Positions 1-7,616 of a stretch of DNA of 37,565 nt are shown here, piece after piece. The notes below the pieces were generated by a model that did not search any database, was not told the DNA's origin, and worked only from the letters and a program-made list of their open reading frames with translations. Both the position numbers and the translations under genes were made by a program. The stretch's first letter is position 1. Each line of letters begins with the position of its first letter. This stretch comes from CAZOKZ01 sp964580585 (GTDB taxonomy: Bacteria > Sumerlaeota > Sumerlaeia > SLMS01 > JAHLLQ01): assembly GCA_964580585.1 (NCBI GenBank), contig CAZOKZ010000042.1, forward strand, positions 1-37,565, given 5' to 3'.

Positions 1-198
1 TTCCGGGCCAAGGTTGGTATTCGGATCAGCAATGGTCCTGCCCCGGGTTGCGTGTATTTACCGGCGGGTACGTATGGCGAGTTCGACGCAGCCATGAACA
101 AGGGACCGGTGAATGTAAAACTGACGCCGTTAACGGAGAGTGCACCCGATCAGGGCGACGCCCTGATGGCGGCTTGTGGGTGCAAGGAAACGCATTGA
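1..198 (+). CDS. nuoG: NADH-quinone oxidoreductase subunit G, C-terminal end (partial)
   Basis: The open frame runs from the window edge to a TGA at 196-198, giving 65 residues. The visible stretch has the look of the C-terminal molybdopterin-dinucleotide-binding fold of the molybdopterin oxidoreductase superfamily (R-I-S-N-G-P-A-P-G followed by V-Y-L-P). It ends in a Cys-containing tail (A-C-G-C-K-E-T-H). Its place directly upstream of nuoH, 96 nt away on the same strand, is where nuoG sits in standard nuo operons. NuoG is the large peripheral-arm subunit that carries Fe-S clusters towards the quinone. The 5' part lies outside the window, so the assignment rests on this short tail and on context. 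Confidence 0.7.
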   Translation, partial: FRAKVGIRISNGPAPGCVYLPAGTYGEFDAAMNKGPVNVKLTPLTESAPDQGDALMAACGCKETH

Positions 199-294
199 CA
201 GCCTAGGGGCCGGTGGGAACACTCCCGGCTTTCCTGGCATGAGTTTGTGCATTTTTTCTCAATTTAGGCAACTTTTCGACAAAGAGACTCGTGC

Positions 295-1722
295 ATGACA
301 GTCGTAAATCTTCAGCCCTTATTCGATTTTCTCGGCAGCTTTCTTGGCGGCCCAGAAACAGCCTTGGTGTTGGTTCTGGCGCTGATCAAGATTGGTTTGG
401 TCCTGGCCCATGTGCTTGGGATTATTCCACTTATCGTTTATTTGGAACGTAAGCTGATCGGTTTTGTTCAGGATCGTCCAGGTCCGAACCGCGTTGGTCC
501 GGTCGGTGTGCTTCAAGGCATCGCCGACGGCGTGAAGTTGCTGATGAAGGAAGACTTTATCCCGGCGGGTGCCGATCGTACCTTATATTTAATGGGACCG
601 GCGTTGGTATTGATTCCGGCGTTTTTGGCGCTTTGCATTATTCCGTTCGGTCCGGTGATCGATGGCCAGACACTTCTGGATTTTTATACGACTTTCGGTC
701 TGCAAGGCATGTGGACGCCGAGCAGCACGCTGCCAATTGCGGTGACGAATCCCAACATTGGCATTCTGTACGTGTTCGCGATTACCTCGATAGGTGTGTA
801 TGGTATTACGATGGCGGGATGGTCATCGGAAAATAAATGGTCGTTGCTGGGTGGGATTCGCGCTTCGGCGCAAATGATCAGTTATGAAATCAGCATGTCG
901 CTTTCGATCATCGGCGTTATCCTGCTCGCCGGGTCGCTCAACCTTTACGACATCATCGACAACCAGGGCCAAATCTGGCAATGGAACGTGTTGGCTCAGC
1001 CGGTTGGTTTTCTCTTATTCCTGACGGCGATTTTTGCGGAAACGAACCGTTTGCCGTTCGACCTGGCGGAAGGCGAATCGGAACTGACCGGCGGTTTCCA
1101 CACCGAATATTCCTCCATGAAATTTGCCCTGTTCTTCATGGCTGAATATGCGAACATGATTACTGCCTCGGCCATTTGCGCAACGTTGTTCCTTGGTGGA
1201 TATAACCTGATTCCCGAATCCTGGGCGGCTGGAATCATTGGTACGGTTCTTGAAGCGTTGAAGAATAGCGAGTGGGGTTTCATTTATCCCGCCACGGCGC
1301 CGAATTTGATTGCAGCGATGCTGGCTCCCCTTGGGCTGGCTCTTAAGATTTTCATCTTCCTGGTTGTTTTCATCATGGCGCGCGCGGCGTGGCCTCGCAT
1401 GCGTTATGACCAGGTAATGAACCTTGGGTGGAAAGTTATGTTGGTCGCGGCTTTGATCAACCTGTTGGTTACCGCGGTCGGTGTGGGGATTTTATCGGGC
1501 ATCGGCGCTCAAGCTGCCGGTCCGGATGCGACTCGGGCTGCCATCGACGCATCGATTACCAACACCATCAATAATTACAAATGGACGATTGGTATCGTGA
1601 CGCTCGGGTTGCTTGCCGCAGTGGATTTTGCCTACACGGCGCGTCGTCGCAAACGCTTGAAGAGCAAGTATCGCAATTATCTGGTGAAGGAATCCAAGGA
1701 TTTTGCCGCGCTTTCAACATAA
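295..1722 (+). CDS. nuoH: NADH-quinone oxidoreductase subunit H
   Basis: NuoH (ND1) is the membrane subunit at the junction of complex I's two arms and forms much of the quinone-binding chamber. The signature E51-R52-K53 with the following G-F-V-Q-D-R-P-G-P-N is present. So is the quinone-site loop A248-E-T-N-R-L-P-F-D256 followed by the E-G-E-S-E-L stretch, and the late R-A-A-W-P-R-M-R-Y-D-Q motif. The protein has 475 residues, clearly longer than the roughly 325 of E. coli NuoH. The extra length includes a C-terminal part with one more hydrophobic helix near residues 430-450 and a basic tail. AAAGAG lies 8 nt before the ATG. It is followed 65 nt later by nuoI. Confidence 0.97.
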   Translation: MTVVNLQPLFDFLGSFLGGPETALVLVLALIKIGLVLAHVLGIIPLIVYLERKLIGFVQDRPGPNRVGPVGVLQGIADGVKLLMKEDFIPAGADRTLYLMGPALVLIPAFLALCIIPFGPVIDGQTLLDFYTTFGLQGMWTPSSTLPIAVTNPNIGILYVFAITSIGVYGITMAGWSSENKWSLLGGIRASAQMISYEISMSLSIIGVILLAGSLNLYDIIDNQGQIWQWNVLAQPVGFLLFLTAIFAETNRLPFDLAEGESELTGGFHTEYSSMKFALFFMAEYANMITASAICATLFLGGYNLIPESWAAGIIGTVLEALKNSEWGFIYPATAPNLIAAMLAPLGLALKIFIFLVVFIMARAAWPRMRYDQVMNLGWKVMLVAALINLLVTAVGVGILSGIGAQAAGPDATRAAIDASITNTINNYKWTIGIVTLGLLAAVDFAYTARRRKRLKSKYRNYLVKESKDFAALST

Positions 1723-1732
1723 AGGCGTGCGC

Positions 1733-1780
1733 ATGGAAGAAAACGGAAACGTTCTGAACACGCTGACCCTCTTAAGGTGA
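1733..1780 (+). CDS. possible 15-aa leader ORF between nuoH and nuoI
   Basis: An ATG at 1733 opens a 15-codon frame ending at TGA 1778-1780. It is preceded by AAAGG at a 7-nt spacing. Its stop lies within the Shine-Dalgarno region of nuoI (ATG 1788), a geometry that would allow translational coupling. There is no homology signal in so short a peptide, and it may be chance. Confidence 0.2.
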   Translation: MEENGNVLNTLTLLR

Positions 1781-1787
1781 TGATCGC

Positions 1788-2324
1788 ATGTTGGTAGAAT
1801 TAGCCAAAGGTTTCGGAATCGCTGGAAAGCACGTCCTCGGTTACCTGTTCAAAAAAGGCAGCGTTACCGTGGAGTATCCCGAGGTGCGCCGCGAGCAGCC
1901 GATCTTTTTCCGCGGGCGCCATCGCCTGCAGCGTTATAACGATGGATTGGAACGTTGCGTTGGTTGTGCTCTGTGCGCGGCGGTTTGCCCGAGCGAGGCG
2001 ATTTATCTCGAAGCCAAGGAAAACGAACCGGACAATCGGGTTTCCCATGGTGAACGTTACGCCGAGGTTTACCAGATCCATCTGCTGCGGTGTATTTTCT
2101 GCGGTTTCTGCGAGGAAGCCTGTCCCGAGGAAGCGATCGTGATGGGACCGTCCTACGAATTGGCTTCTGACCGCCGGACGGACTTCATCGCGCAGAAGCA
2201 GGACATGCTCGATGCGCCAGAAAAAGGCTTTGGCGATCCGCACATTTACGATCCGTACATTTCGCACATTACACCTGAATCCGACAAGGGAGCAAAGGCC
2301 GATCCATGGGCGTTGAATTCCTGA
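1788..2324 (+). CDS. nuoI: NADH-quinone oxidoreductase subunit I (2x[4Fe-4S])
   Basis: NuoI is the ferredoxin-like subunit that relays electrons through clusters N6a and N6b towards N2 and the quinone. Two four-cysteine motifs are visible. The first is C57-x2-C60-x2-C63-x3-C67-P, and the second is C102-x2-C105-x2-C108-x3-C112-P. The 178-residue length is in the normal range. AAGGTGA sits about 8 nt before the ATG. The last 19 nt overlap the start of nuoJ in another frame, which implies coupled translation. Nothing in the sequence suggests loss of function. Confidence 0.97.
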   Translation: MLVELAKGFGIAGKHVLGYLFKKGSVTVEYPEVRREQPIFFRGRHRLQRYNDGLERCVGCALCAAVCPSEAIYLEAKENEPDNRVSHGERYAEVYQIHLLRCIFCGFCEEACPEEAIVMGPSYELASDRRTDFIAQKQDMLDAPEKGFGDPHIYDPYISHITPESDKGAKADPWALNS

Positions 2325-2842
2325 TTTACGGTATCCTGTATATCATCACGGTGGGAGCCGCATTGCTCGTGCTGTTTTCGCGCGACACGGTAAAGTCTGC
2401 CATGGCGCTGGTATTGGTGATGCTTTCGCTGGCGGCGCATTACTTTTTCATGGGCCAGGAATTCGTTGGCGCCATCCAGATCATTGTCTATGCAGGCGCG
2501 ATCATGGTGCTGTTCTTGTTCGTGATCATGCTTCTGAACATGCGCGAGAAAGAAGTCGCTCCCTGGTACACGCGAAACACGCGGTTTTGGGCTGGAGCGA
2601 TGGCGTTGATTTTCTTTTTCCTGTTGGCGTGGGGGATCAATACGTTCGGCGCTGTGGAGCGCGGTTTCCAAACGCGTCCGTCGCCGTCGATCACCGACTT
2701 GACCACACTTCTGATGACAAAATACGCGCTGCCCTTTGTGCTGACCTCGATCCTGCTATTGGTCGCGGTTATCGGAGCGGTGGTGATGGGTCGCCGTGCG
2801 GACCCGGAAACTGGCGAAGAATACCTGCCGGAAGAAGCCTGA
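2306..2842 (+). CDS. nuoJ: NADH-quinone oxidoreductase subunit J
   Basis: NuoJ (ND6) is a small integral subunit next to NuoK and takes part in coupling the quinone site to the proton-pumping arm. The family hallmark Y-A-G-A-I-M-V-L-F-L-F-V-I-M-L-L-N occurs in the third hydrophobic segment. Five hydrophobic segments are discernible in 178 residues, typical for the family. The start codon lies inside the nuoI coding sequence (19-nt overlap). nuoK starts 25 nt after the stop. Confidence 0.96.
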   Translation: MGVEFLIYGILYIITVGAALLVLFSRDTVKSAMALVLVMLSLAAHYFFMGQEFVGAIQIIVYAGAIMVLFLFVIMLLNMREKEVAPWYTRNTRFWAGAMALIFFFLLAWGINTFGAVERGFQTRPSPSITDLTTLLMTKYALPFVLTSILLLVAVIGAVVMGRRADPETGEEYLPEEA

Positions 2843-2867
2843 CGATTTCCCAAGGATTTCCTGAACG

Positions 2868-3173
2868 ATGGAACCGACCTTTCTTTATACGCTGATTCTT
2901 TCCGCCACGTTGTTCACCATTGGGGTGATTGGCGTGATGTGGAAACGCAATGCGATTTCAATTTTCATGAGTGTTGAGCTCATGTTGAACGCGGCGAACC
3001 TGGCGTTCGTGGCATTTGCCAATGAATTTGGCCTGATGCAAGGCGGCGCGCTGGTGTTGTTCATCATGACAGTCGCGGCGGCCGAGGCGGGCGTTGGACT
3101 CGCTATCTTTATCTCGATTTTCCGCAACATGCGTCACATCCGAACCGATGAAATCGATTCGCTGAACGGATAA
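2868..3173 (+). CDS. nuoK: NADH-quinone oxidoreductase subunit K
   Basis: NuoK (ND4L) is a three-helix membrane subunit. At 101 residues it has the standard length. Two buried glutamates that lie on the proton path in the family are present: E37 in S-V-E-L-M-L-N-A, and E73 in A-A-A-E-A-G-V-G-L-A-I. AAGGAT lies about 10 nt before the ATG. It is followed not by nuoL but by nuoN, 35 nt downstream. Confidence 0.97.
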   Translation: MEPTFLYTLILSATLFTIGVIGVMWKRNAISIFMSVELMLNAANLAFVAFANEFGLMQGGALVLFIMTVAAAEAGVGLAIFISIFRNMRHIRTDEIDSLNG

Positions 3174-3208
3174 ATTTCAATTCGCTTTTCCCTTGGGTAA
3201 ACAGACAC

Positions 3209-4900
3209 ATGATCCCTCAGATCGAAGCTTACGTCCCTCATGTTACTTTGGATCAGATCGTTCCCTTCGCGATCCTGATCATTGCGGGTTTGTTAATTCT
3301 CGCGCTTGATGCTTTGCTGGACATCGTTATCAAGGGCATCACGCCCGAACGTCGCGACGGTGTGTTGACTGCCGTTACCGGTGGCGCAATTCTCGTCACG
3401 GGTTTCACGTTTTTCACGAACGTTCTGGGAACCAGTTCACGTCCTTTTTTTGAAGGCATGCTGCGCACGGACGAATTCGGCAACCTTGGCGCGCTGATCA
3501 TTTTGTTCGCTGCCTTGGTATTCGTTATCATGTCGCCACGCGTAATTAAGGCCCGTCGTTTACCGGCAGGCGAACTCTACGCGTTATTGCTGTTCGCGCT
3601 TTCGGGCATGACATTGCTGACGGTTGCGAACGAGTTGGTGACGGCGTTTATCTGTATCGAAATTTTATCTCTGGCTCTTTACGTAATGGCTGGCATTGAT
3701 CGTCGCAGCCGCAAGAGTTCTGAAGCCGCCTTCAAGTATTTCATTCTGGGTGCGTTTGCATCGGCTTTTTTGGTGCTTGGCATTGGGTTCCTGTTCGGAG
3801 CGACGGGAACGACCCAGCTTTTTGGCAATGGCAAAATCGTGAAAGAGCTTCAGTCGAATCCGGTGGCTTCGTTGCCGACGAACGTCGCATCGTATAACCT
3901 TGGTTTTGACGATGTATTGACTGCCCAGGAACGCGTTGTGTTTGCTTCGGTTCCTGCGACGGAAATGCAGCAGGGCGTGCTTGTTCAAAAAAATCACGAA
4001 GCCGCTTTTACGACGCCGCTGAATCCCGTCTGGATTTTTGTCGGCTTCGCGTTGGTATTTGTGGGTCTTTGCTTCAAGCTCTCGTTGGCGCCGTTCCACA
4101 TGTGGGCGCCGGATGTGTATGAAGGCGCGCCGACAATCACGGCGATGTTTATCGCCACGGCTTCGAAAGTCGCCGCGTTCGCGTTTTTGATTCACTTGAT
4201 CGAGGCAATGTCCTTCTGGCCGCACTTTCCGTCGGCTTCCGGTTTCATTATTGGATCGGTAGCGGTGATTTCGATCCTCTGGGGGAATTTGGGGGCACTG
4301 GTTCAAACGAACATCAAACGCATGTTGGCTTATTCGTCGGTTGCGCACGGTGGTTACATGGCCGTTGGCGTCGCGACGTTGGTCAGCCAAGGCGTTTTTT
4401 CGGATGTCGATGCCACCGAACGCGTTCGCAACGGTATCATTTTCTACTTGTTCGCTTATACGCTGATGAACGTGCTTGCTTTCGGCATTGTAGCGTACCT
4501 GGGCAAGGAAGGCGAAGGCGACATTCGCAGCTATCGCGGTTTCTCGAAACGTCATCCGCGTCTGGCCGCGGGAATGGCGCTCGCGATGGTTAGTTTGCTG
4601 GGGCTTGGCGTGCCCGGAACGGTGGGCATATGGGGCAAGTTCTACATTTTCAAAGAAGCCATTGATGCGGGCTTGGTTGGGTTGGCAATTATCGCCATGA
4701 TCGGCACGGCCATTTCCGCTTACTATTACCTGCGTGTCGTCGTGGCGATGTACATGCAGGAAGAAGAACCGGGTGTGCCGTTGGCAGGCGGCGAATTGGT
4801 CGAGGCCAACGGTTATCGCTTCGCCATCGCGCTCAGCTCGGGGATGATCGTGTTGTTTGGCGTGATGCCGGCATTGTTCTACGCCTTGGGCGGATTCTGA
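3209..4900 (+). CDS. nuoN: NADH-quinone oxidoreductase subunit N
   Basis: NuoN (ND2) is one of three antiporter-like proton-pumping subunits. The family motif G-E-L-Y-A-L-L-L-F-A-L-S-G-M is at about 121-134. The expected buried charges are E151 (C-I-E-I-L-S-L), K290 (C-F-K-L-S-L-A-P-F-H) and K320 (A-S-K-V-A-A-F). The motif P-F-H-M-W-A-P-D-V-Y-E-G-A-P identifies NuoN rather than NuoL or NuoM. At 563 residues it exceeds the usual 480-500. The excess is mostly a polar loop at about 206-272, between hydrophobic segments. The position between nuoK and nuoL is unusual, since the common order is K-L-M-N. The Shine-Dalgarno signal is weak. Confidence 0.95.
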   Translation: MIPQIEAYVPHVTLDQIVPFAILIIAGLLILALDALLDIVIKGITPERRDGVLTAVTGGAILVTGFTFFTNVLGTSSRPFFEGMLRTDEFGNLGALIILFAALVFVIMSPRVIKARRLPAGELYALLLFALSGMTLLTVANELVTAFICIEILSLALYVMAGIDRRSRKSSEAAFKYFILGAFASAFLVLGIGFLFGATGTTQLFGNGKIVKELQSNPVASLPTNVASYNLGFDDVLTAQERVVFASVPATEMQQGVLVQKNHEAAFTTPLNPVWIFVGFALVFVGLCFKLSLAPFHMWAPDVYEGAPTITAMFIATASKVAAFAFLIHLIEAMSFWPHFPSASGFIIGSVAVISILWGNLGALVQTNIKRMLAYSSVAHGGYMAVGVATLVSQGVFSDVDATERVRNGIIFYLFAYTLMNVLAFGIVAYLGKEGEGDIRSYRGFSKRHPRLAAGMALAMVSLLGLGVPGTVGIWGKFYIFKEAIDAGLVGLAIIAMIGTAISAYYYLRVVVAMYMQEEEPGVPLAGGELVEANGYRFAIALSSGMIVLFGVMPALFYALGGF

Positions 4901-4921
4901 GATCGAGGCGACGACCGACCG

Positions 4922-5236
4922 ATGATTGCCAAGTGCCAATGTTCCGCCGAAGCCGCGCGTAAATTGCGTGAATTCGCGGTGATGGATTCAGGCGAAGGCC
5001 CTTGTGTGGCCGAGATCGAATTTCGGGAAGTGCCGTATTTTCTGGTTTCGCGTTCGCGCGAAAAATGGATGGAAGGGCGAGGCGACATCAACGTGGTGCG
5101 CGTGATTAATGCCACGTCGTTGGGGCTGGTGATCGACCCGGCGTCGGAAAGCGTAGAAACACAAAGCGCTCAGGCAAGTCGTCATACGATGATTCCATGG
5201 GCGAATGTGATTAGTCTGACAATCGACCGCGCGTAG
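4922..5236 (+). CDS. unknown 104-aa protein inside the nuo operon
   Basis: This small ORF fits between nuoN (21 nt upstream) and nuoL (46 nt to its ATG) on the same strand, so it is probably cotranscribed with complex I. It starts with a Cys pair (C5-Q-C7) and has no transmembrane segment or signal peptide. The second half alternates hydrophobic residues (V-V-R-V-I-N-A-T-S-L-G-L-V-I, then M-I-P-W-A-N-V-I-S-L-T-I). This suggests a compact beta-rich fold, perhaps a small beta-barrel, but that is only an impression. I do not recognise the family. It could be a lineage-specific complex I accessory or assembly factor, or a passenger. An alternative ATG at 4984 would shorten it by about 20 residues. 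Confidence 0.65.
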   Translation: MIAKCQCSAEAARKLREFAVMDSGEGPCVAEIEFREVPYFLVSRSREKWMEGRGDINVVRVINATSLGLVIDPASESVETQSAQASRHTMIPWANVISLTIDRA

Positions 5237-5282
5237 AGAACGCCGGATTTAGAACAAACTCTCGTTGGAGTTTCCTTTTTCG

Positions 5283-7559
5283 ATGATTCACAATGTTTGG
5301 CTGATACCGCTGATCATGTTTTCCGCCGCCCTGATTAATGGGCTGGGCGTGCGCAAGCTGGGCAAAATCGCTGGCCACATCGCGTGGCTGTCGATGGCCG
5401 CGTGCTGTGTGATTTCGTTCCTTATTTTGAAGGACGTCTGGCATCTGGCTCACGAAGGCCATTGGCATGGCGAAACGATTACGCTGTGGAACTGGTTCAA
5501 CATCGACAACCTGTTTGGAACGGCGCGTTCGTTCAATATCGACATGGCGTTTTACGTCGATCAGTTGACCGCAGTGTTTCTGTGCTTCGTTTCGTTCATC
5601 GGCACGCTGATCTTCATCTATGCAACGGGCTACATGAAGGAAAAACACGGCGGGCACTTGGAACTCGATCCAGGTTACGCGCGTTTCTTCGCATTCTTCT
5701 GTCTGTTTGCAGCGTCGATGTTCACGTTGGTGCTCGGGGCGAACATGGCAGTGATGTTCATCGGTTGGGAAGGCGTGGGGCTTTGTTCTTACCTTCTGAT
5801 TGGCTACTTCTTCGATAAACCCTTCAGCGAAAACCTGTCTTGCGCAGACGCAGGCCGTAAAGCGTTCGTCATGAACCGTATCGGCGACGCGGGCTTGATC
5901 GTCGGCATGGGCTTGTTGTTCTGGGGTCTGGGGACGGTGAATTTTCAAGACCTGAACCACGTGATCGAAACGGGCAAGCTGGCCAGCGGCGCATCGATTC
6001 CGCTCGGCTTCAAATACGGCGGTTTGATCATCACCGTGGCGACGTTGGCGATGTTCCTCGGCGCGACAGGCAAATCGGCCCAGATTCCGTTGTTCACCTG
6101 GTTGCCCGACGCGATGGCCGGTCCGACGCCCGTTTCGGCATTGATCCACGCCGCGACGATGGTCACGGCAGGCGTTTACATGGTGGCGCGGTTGAACGTG
6201 GTGTTCTTCCAGGCGCCCGGTACGATGGCAACGATTGCAGCGATCGGCGCGATCACGGCGTTTGCCGCTGCGACGATGGCGATGACGCAGCGTGGCATCA
6301 AGAAGGTGCTCGCCTATTCGACGGTTTCCCAACTTGGTTATATGTTCCTTGCCCTTGGCGTCGGAGCGATGGCGGGCGGTATTTTCCACGTCTTCACGCA
6401 CGCGTTTTTCAAAGGTTGCCTGTTCCTTTGCGCCGGTTCTGTGATTCACGCGATGCACCACGAAGAAGACATGTTCAAAATGGGCGGTTTGAAAAAACAC
6501 ATGCCCATAACGTGGATTACTTATCTCATTGCAACGTTCTGTATTGCGGGTTTCCCATTTATCACGTCGGGCTTTTACTCGAAAGACGAAATTTTGTTCA
6601 GCGCGCGAGTCGCGGCTGGAACGGATATTCCCTACCTGTGGATTCTGGGCGCGGTAACGGCGCTGTTGACGGCGATTTACATGGGTCGTTCGCTATTCCT
6701 GACGTTCCATGGCGACGACAGCCGCATCGACCATCACACGAAAGAGCATCTGCACGAATCGCCAAGTAATATGACGATGCCATTGGTCGTCTTGGCGGGT
6801 TTGGCGATCGTGATCGGATTCCTGAATGTGCCCGCCAGCATGGCTCATAAGTTCCATTTGCCAACAATTGGTGGTCCCGCTGCATTCCACCACTTCCTGG
6901 CCCCGGTGGTTGATCGCGGAGCCGAACTGGTCGCTGCCAACCAATACCATTTCCACGCGGATCACGCAGCAGGCGAGACCGTGAGCGGTCCGATGATCGT
7001 GGGCATGGCAAAAGCGCCCGTGCTCGGTGAAGCGGAAGAGGCGCTGGAGACTCAGTTGGCTCTTATGTCGGGGGCCTTGGCAATTGTTGGATTGTTGATA
7101 GCATTTTTCATGTTCCGAGGCATTACACCGATGGCGCGGAAACTGTCCAATGTTCTCCGTCCCCTCTGGTCGATGTCTTACAACACATGGTGGTGGGACG
7201 CGACGTACAACAAGTTGTTCAAAGACGGTGCCATGCGATTTGCCGACGGCGTTTGGCAAGCCGACATGGGATTGGTCGATGGTTTGGTGAACGGTGCCGG
7301 TCGTGTTTGCCGCCGTATCGGCGAACAGTTGCGCGCGCTGCAGTCGGGCCGAGTGCAAGTATATGGCCTCGTGATGTTGGTCGGTGTTTGCGTGTTCATT
7401 GTGTACTTTGCGCTGGGGATGAATAATTTCCTGTCACAGGCCTGGACGCGCGAAGATGTGGAGCCGAAAGCGACTCACGTTACTCCTGTCAACCCGGCCA
7501 AACATGCCGCTGTGACAATTACGGACGGGTTACCGGAAGTGGCGAGTGTGCAAGACTAA
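5283..7559 (+). CDS. nuoL: NADH-quinone oxidoreductase subunit L
   Basis: NuoL (ND5) is the distal proton-pumping subunit with the long lateral helix. Diagnostic stretches are F-I-G-W-E-G-V-G-L-C-S-Y-L-L-I-G with E163, then G-K-S-A-Q-I-P-L-F-T-W-L-P-D-A-M with K264, followed by G-P-T-P-V-S-A-L-I-H-A-A-T-M-V. A later F-Y-S-K-D-E-I-L is also seen. From this ATG the protein has 758 residues, well above the 613 of E. coli. The extra length is in the C-terminal half and includes a final hydrophobic helix (V-Y-G-L-V-M-L-V-G-V). I chose ATG 5283 over the in-frame TTG at 5265 because TTGGAG lies 12 nt before the ATG, while the TTG lacks a ribosome site. Confidence 0.95.
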   Translation: MIHNVWLIPLIMFSAALINGLGVRKLGKIAGHIAWLSMAACCVISFLILKDVWHLAHEGHWHGETITLWNWFNIDNLFGTARSFNIDMAFYVDQLTAVFLCFVSFIGTLIFIYATGYMKEKHGGHLELDPGYARFFAFFCLFAASMFTLVLGANMAVMFIGWEGVGLCSYLLIGYFFDKPFSENLSCADAGRKAFVMNRIGDAGLIVGMGLLFWGLGTVNFQDLNHVIETGKLASGASIPLGFKYGGLIITVATLAMFLGATGKSAQIPLFTWLPDAMAGPTPVSALIHAATMVTAGVYMVARLNVVFFQAPGTMATIAAIGAITAFAAATMAMTQRGIKKVLAYSTVSQLGYMFLALGVGAMAGGIFHVFTHAFFKGCLFLCAGSVIHAMHHEEDMFKMGGLKKHMPITWITYLIATFCIAGFPFITSGFYSKDEILFSARVAAGTDIPYLWILGAVTALLTAIYMGRSLFLTFHGDDSRIDHHTKEHLHESPSNMTMPLVVLAGLAIVIGFLNVPASMAHKFHLPTIGGPAAFHHFLAPVVDRGAELVAANQYHFHADHAAGETVSGPMIVGMAKAPVLGEAEEALETQLALMSGALAIVGLLIAFFMFRGITPMARKLSNVLRPLWSMSYNTWWWDATYNKLFKDGAMRFADGVWQADMGLVDGLVNGAGRVCRRIGEQLRALQSGRVQVYGLVMLVGVCVFIVYFALGMNNFLSQAWTREDVEPKATHVTPVNPAKHAAVTITDGLPEVASVQD

Positions 7560-7616
7560 GATTTACCTTTAGATTTCGATTGTTTGACGCAATTTGCGAA
7601 GGACGAACTGGATTTC

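Noticed and set aside
3665..4939. 424-aa minus-strand ORF opposite nuoN
   Set aside because: Shadow of nuoN; the translation is rich in His, Arg and Gln with no family pattern.
5211..6500. 429-aa minus-strand ORF opposite nuoL
   Set aside because: Shadow of nuoL; same His/Arg-rich composition and no ribosome site.
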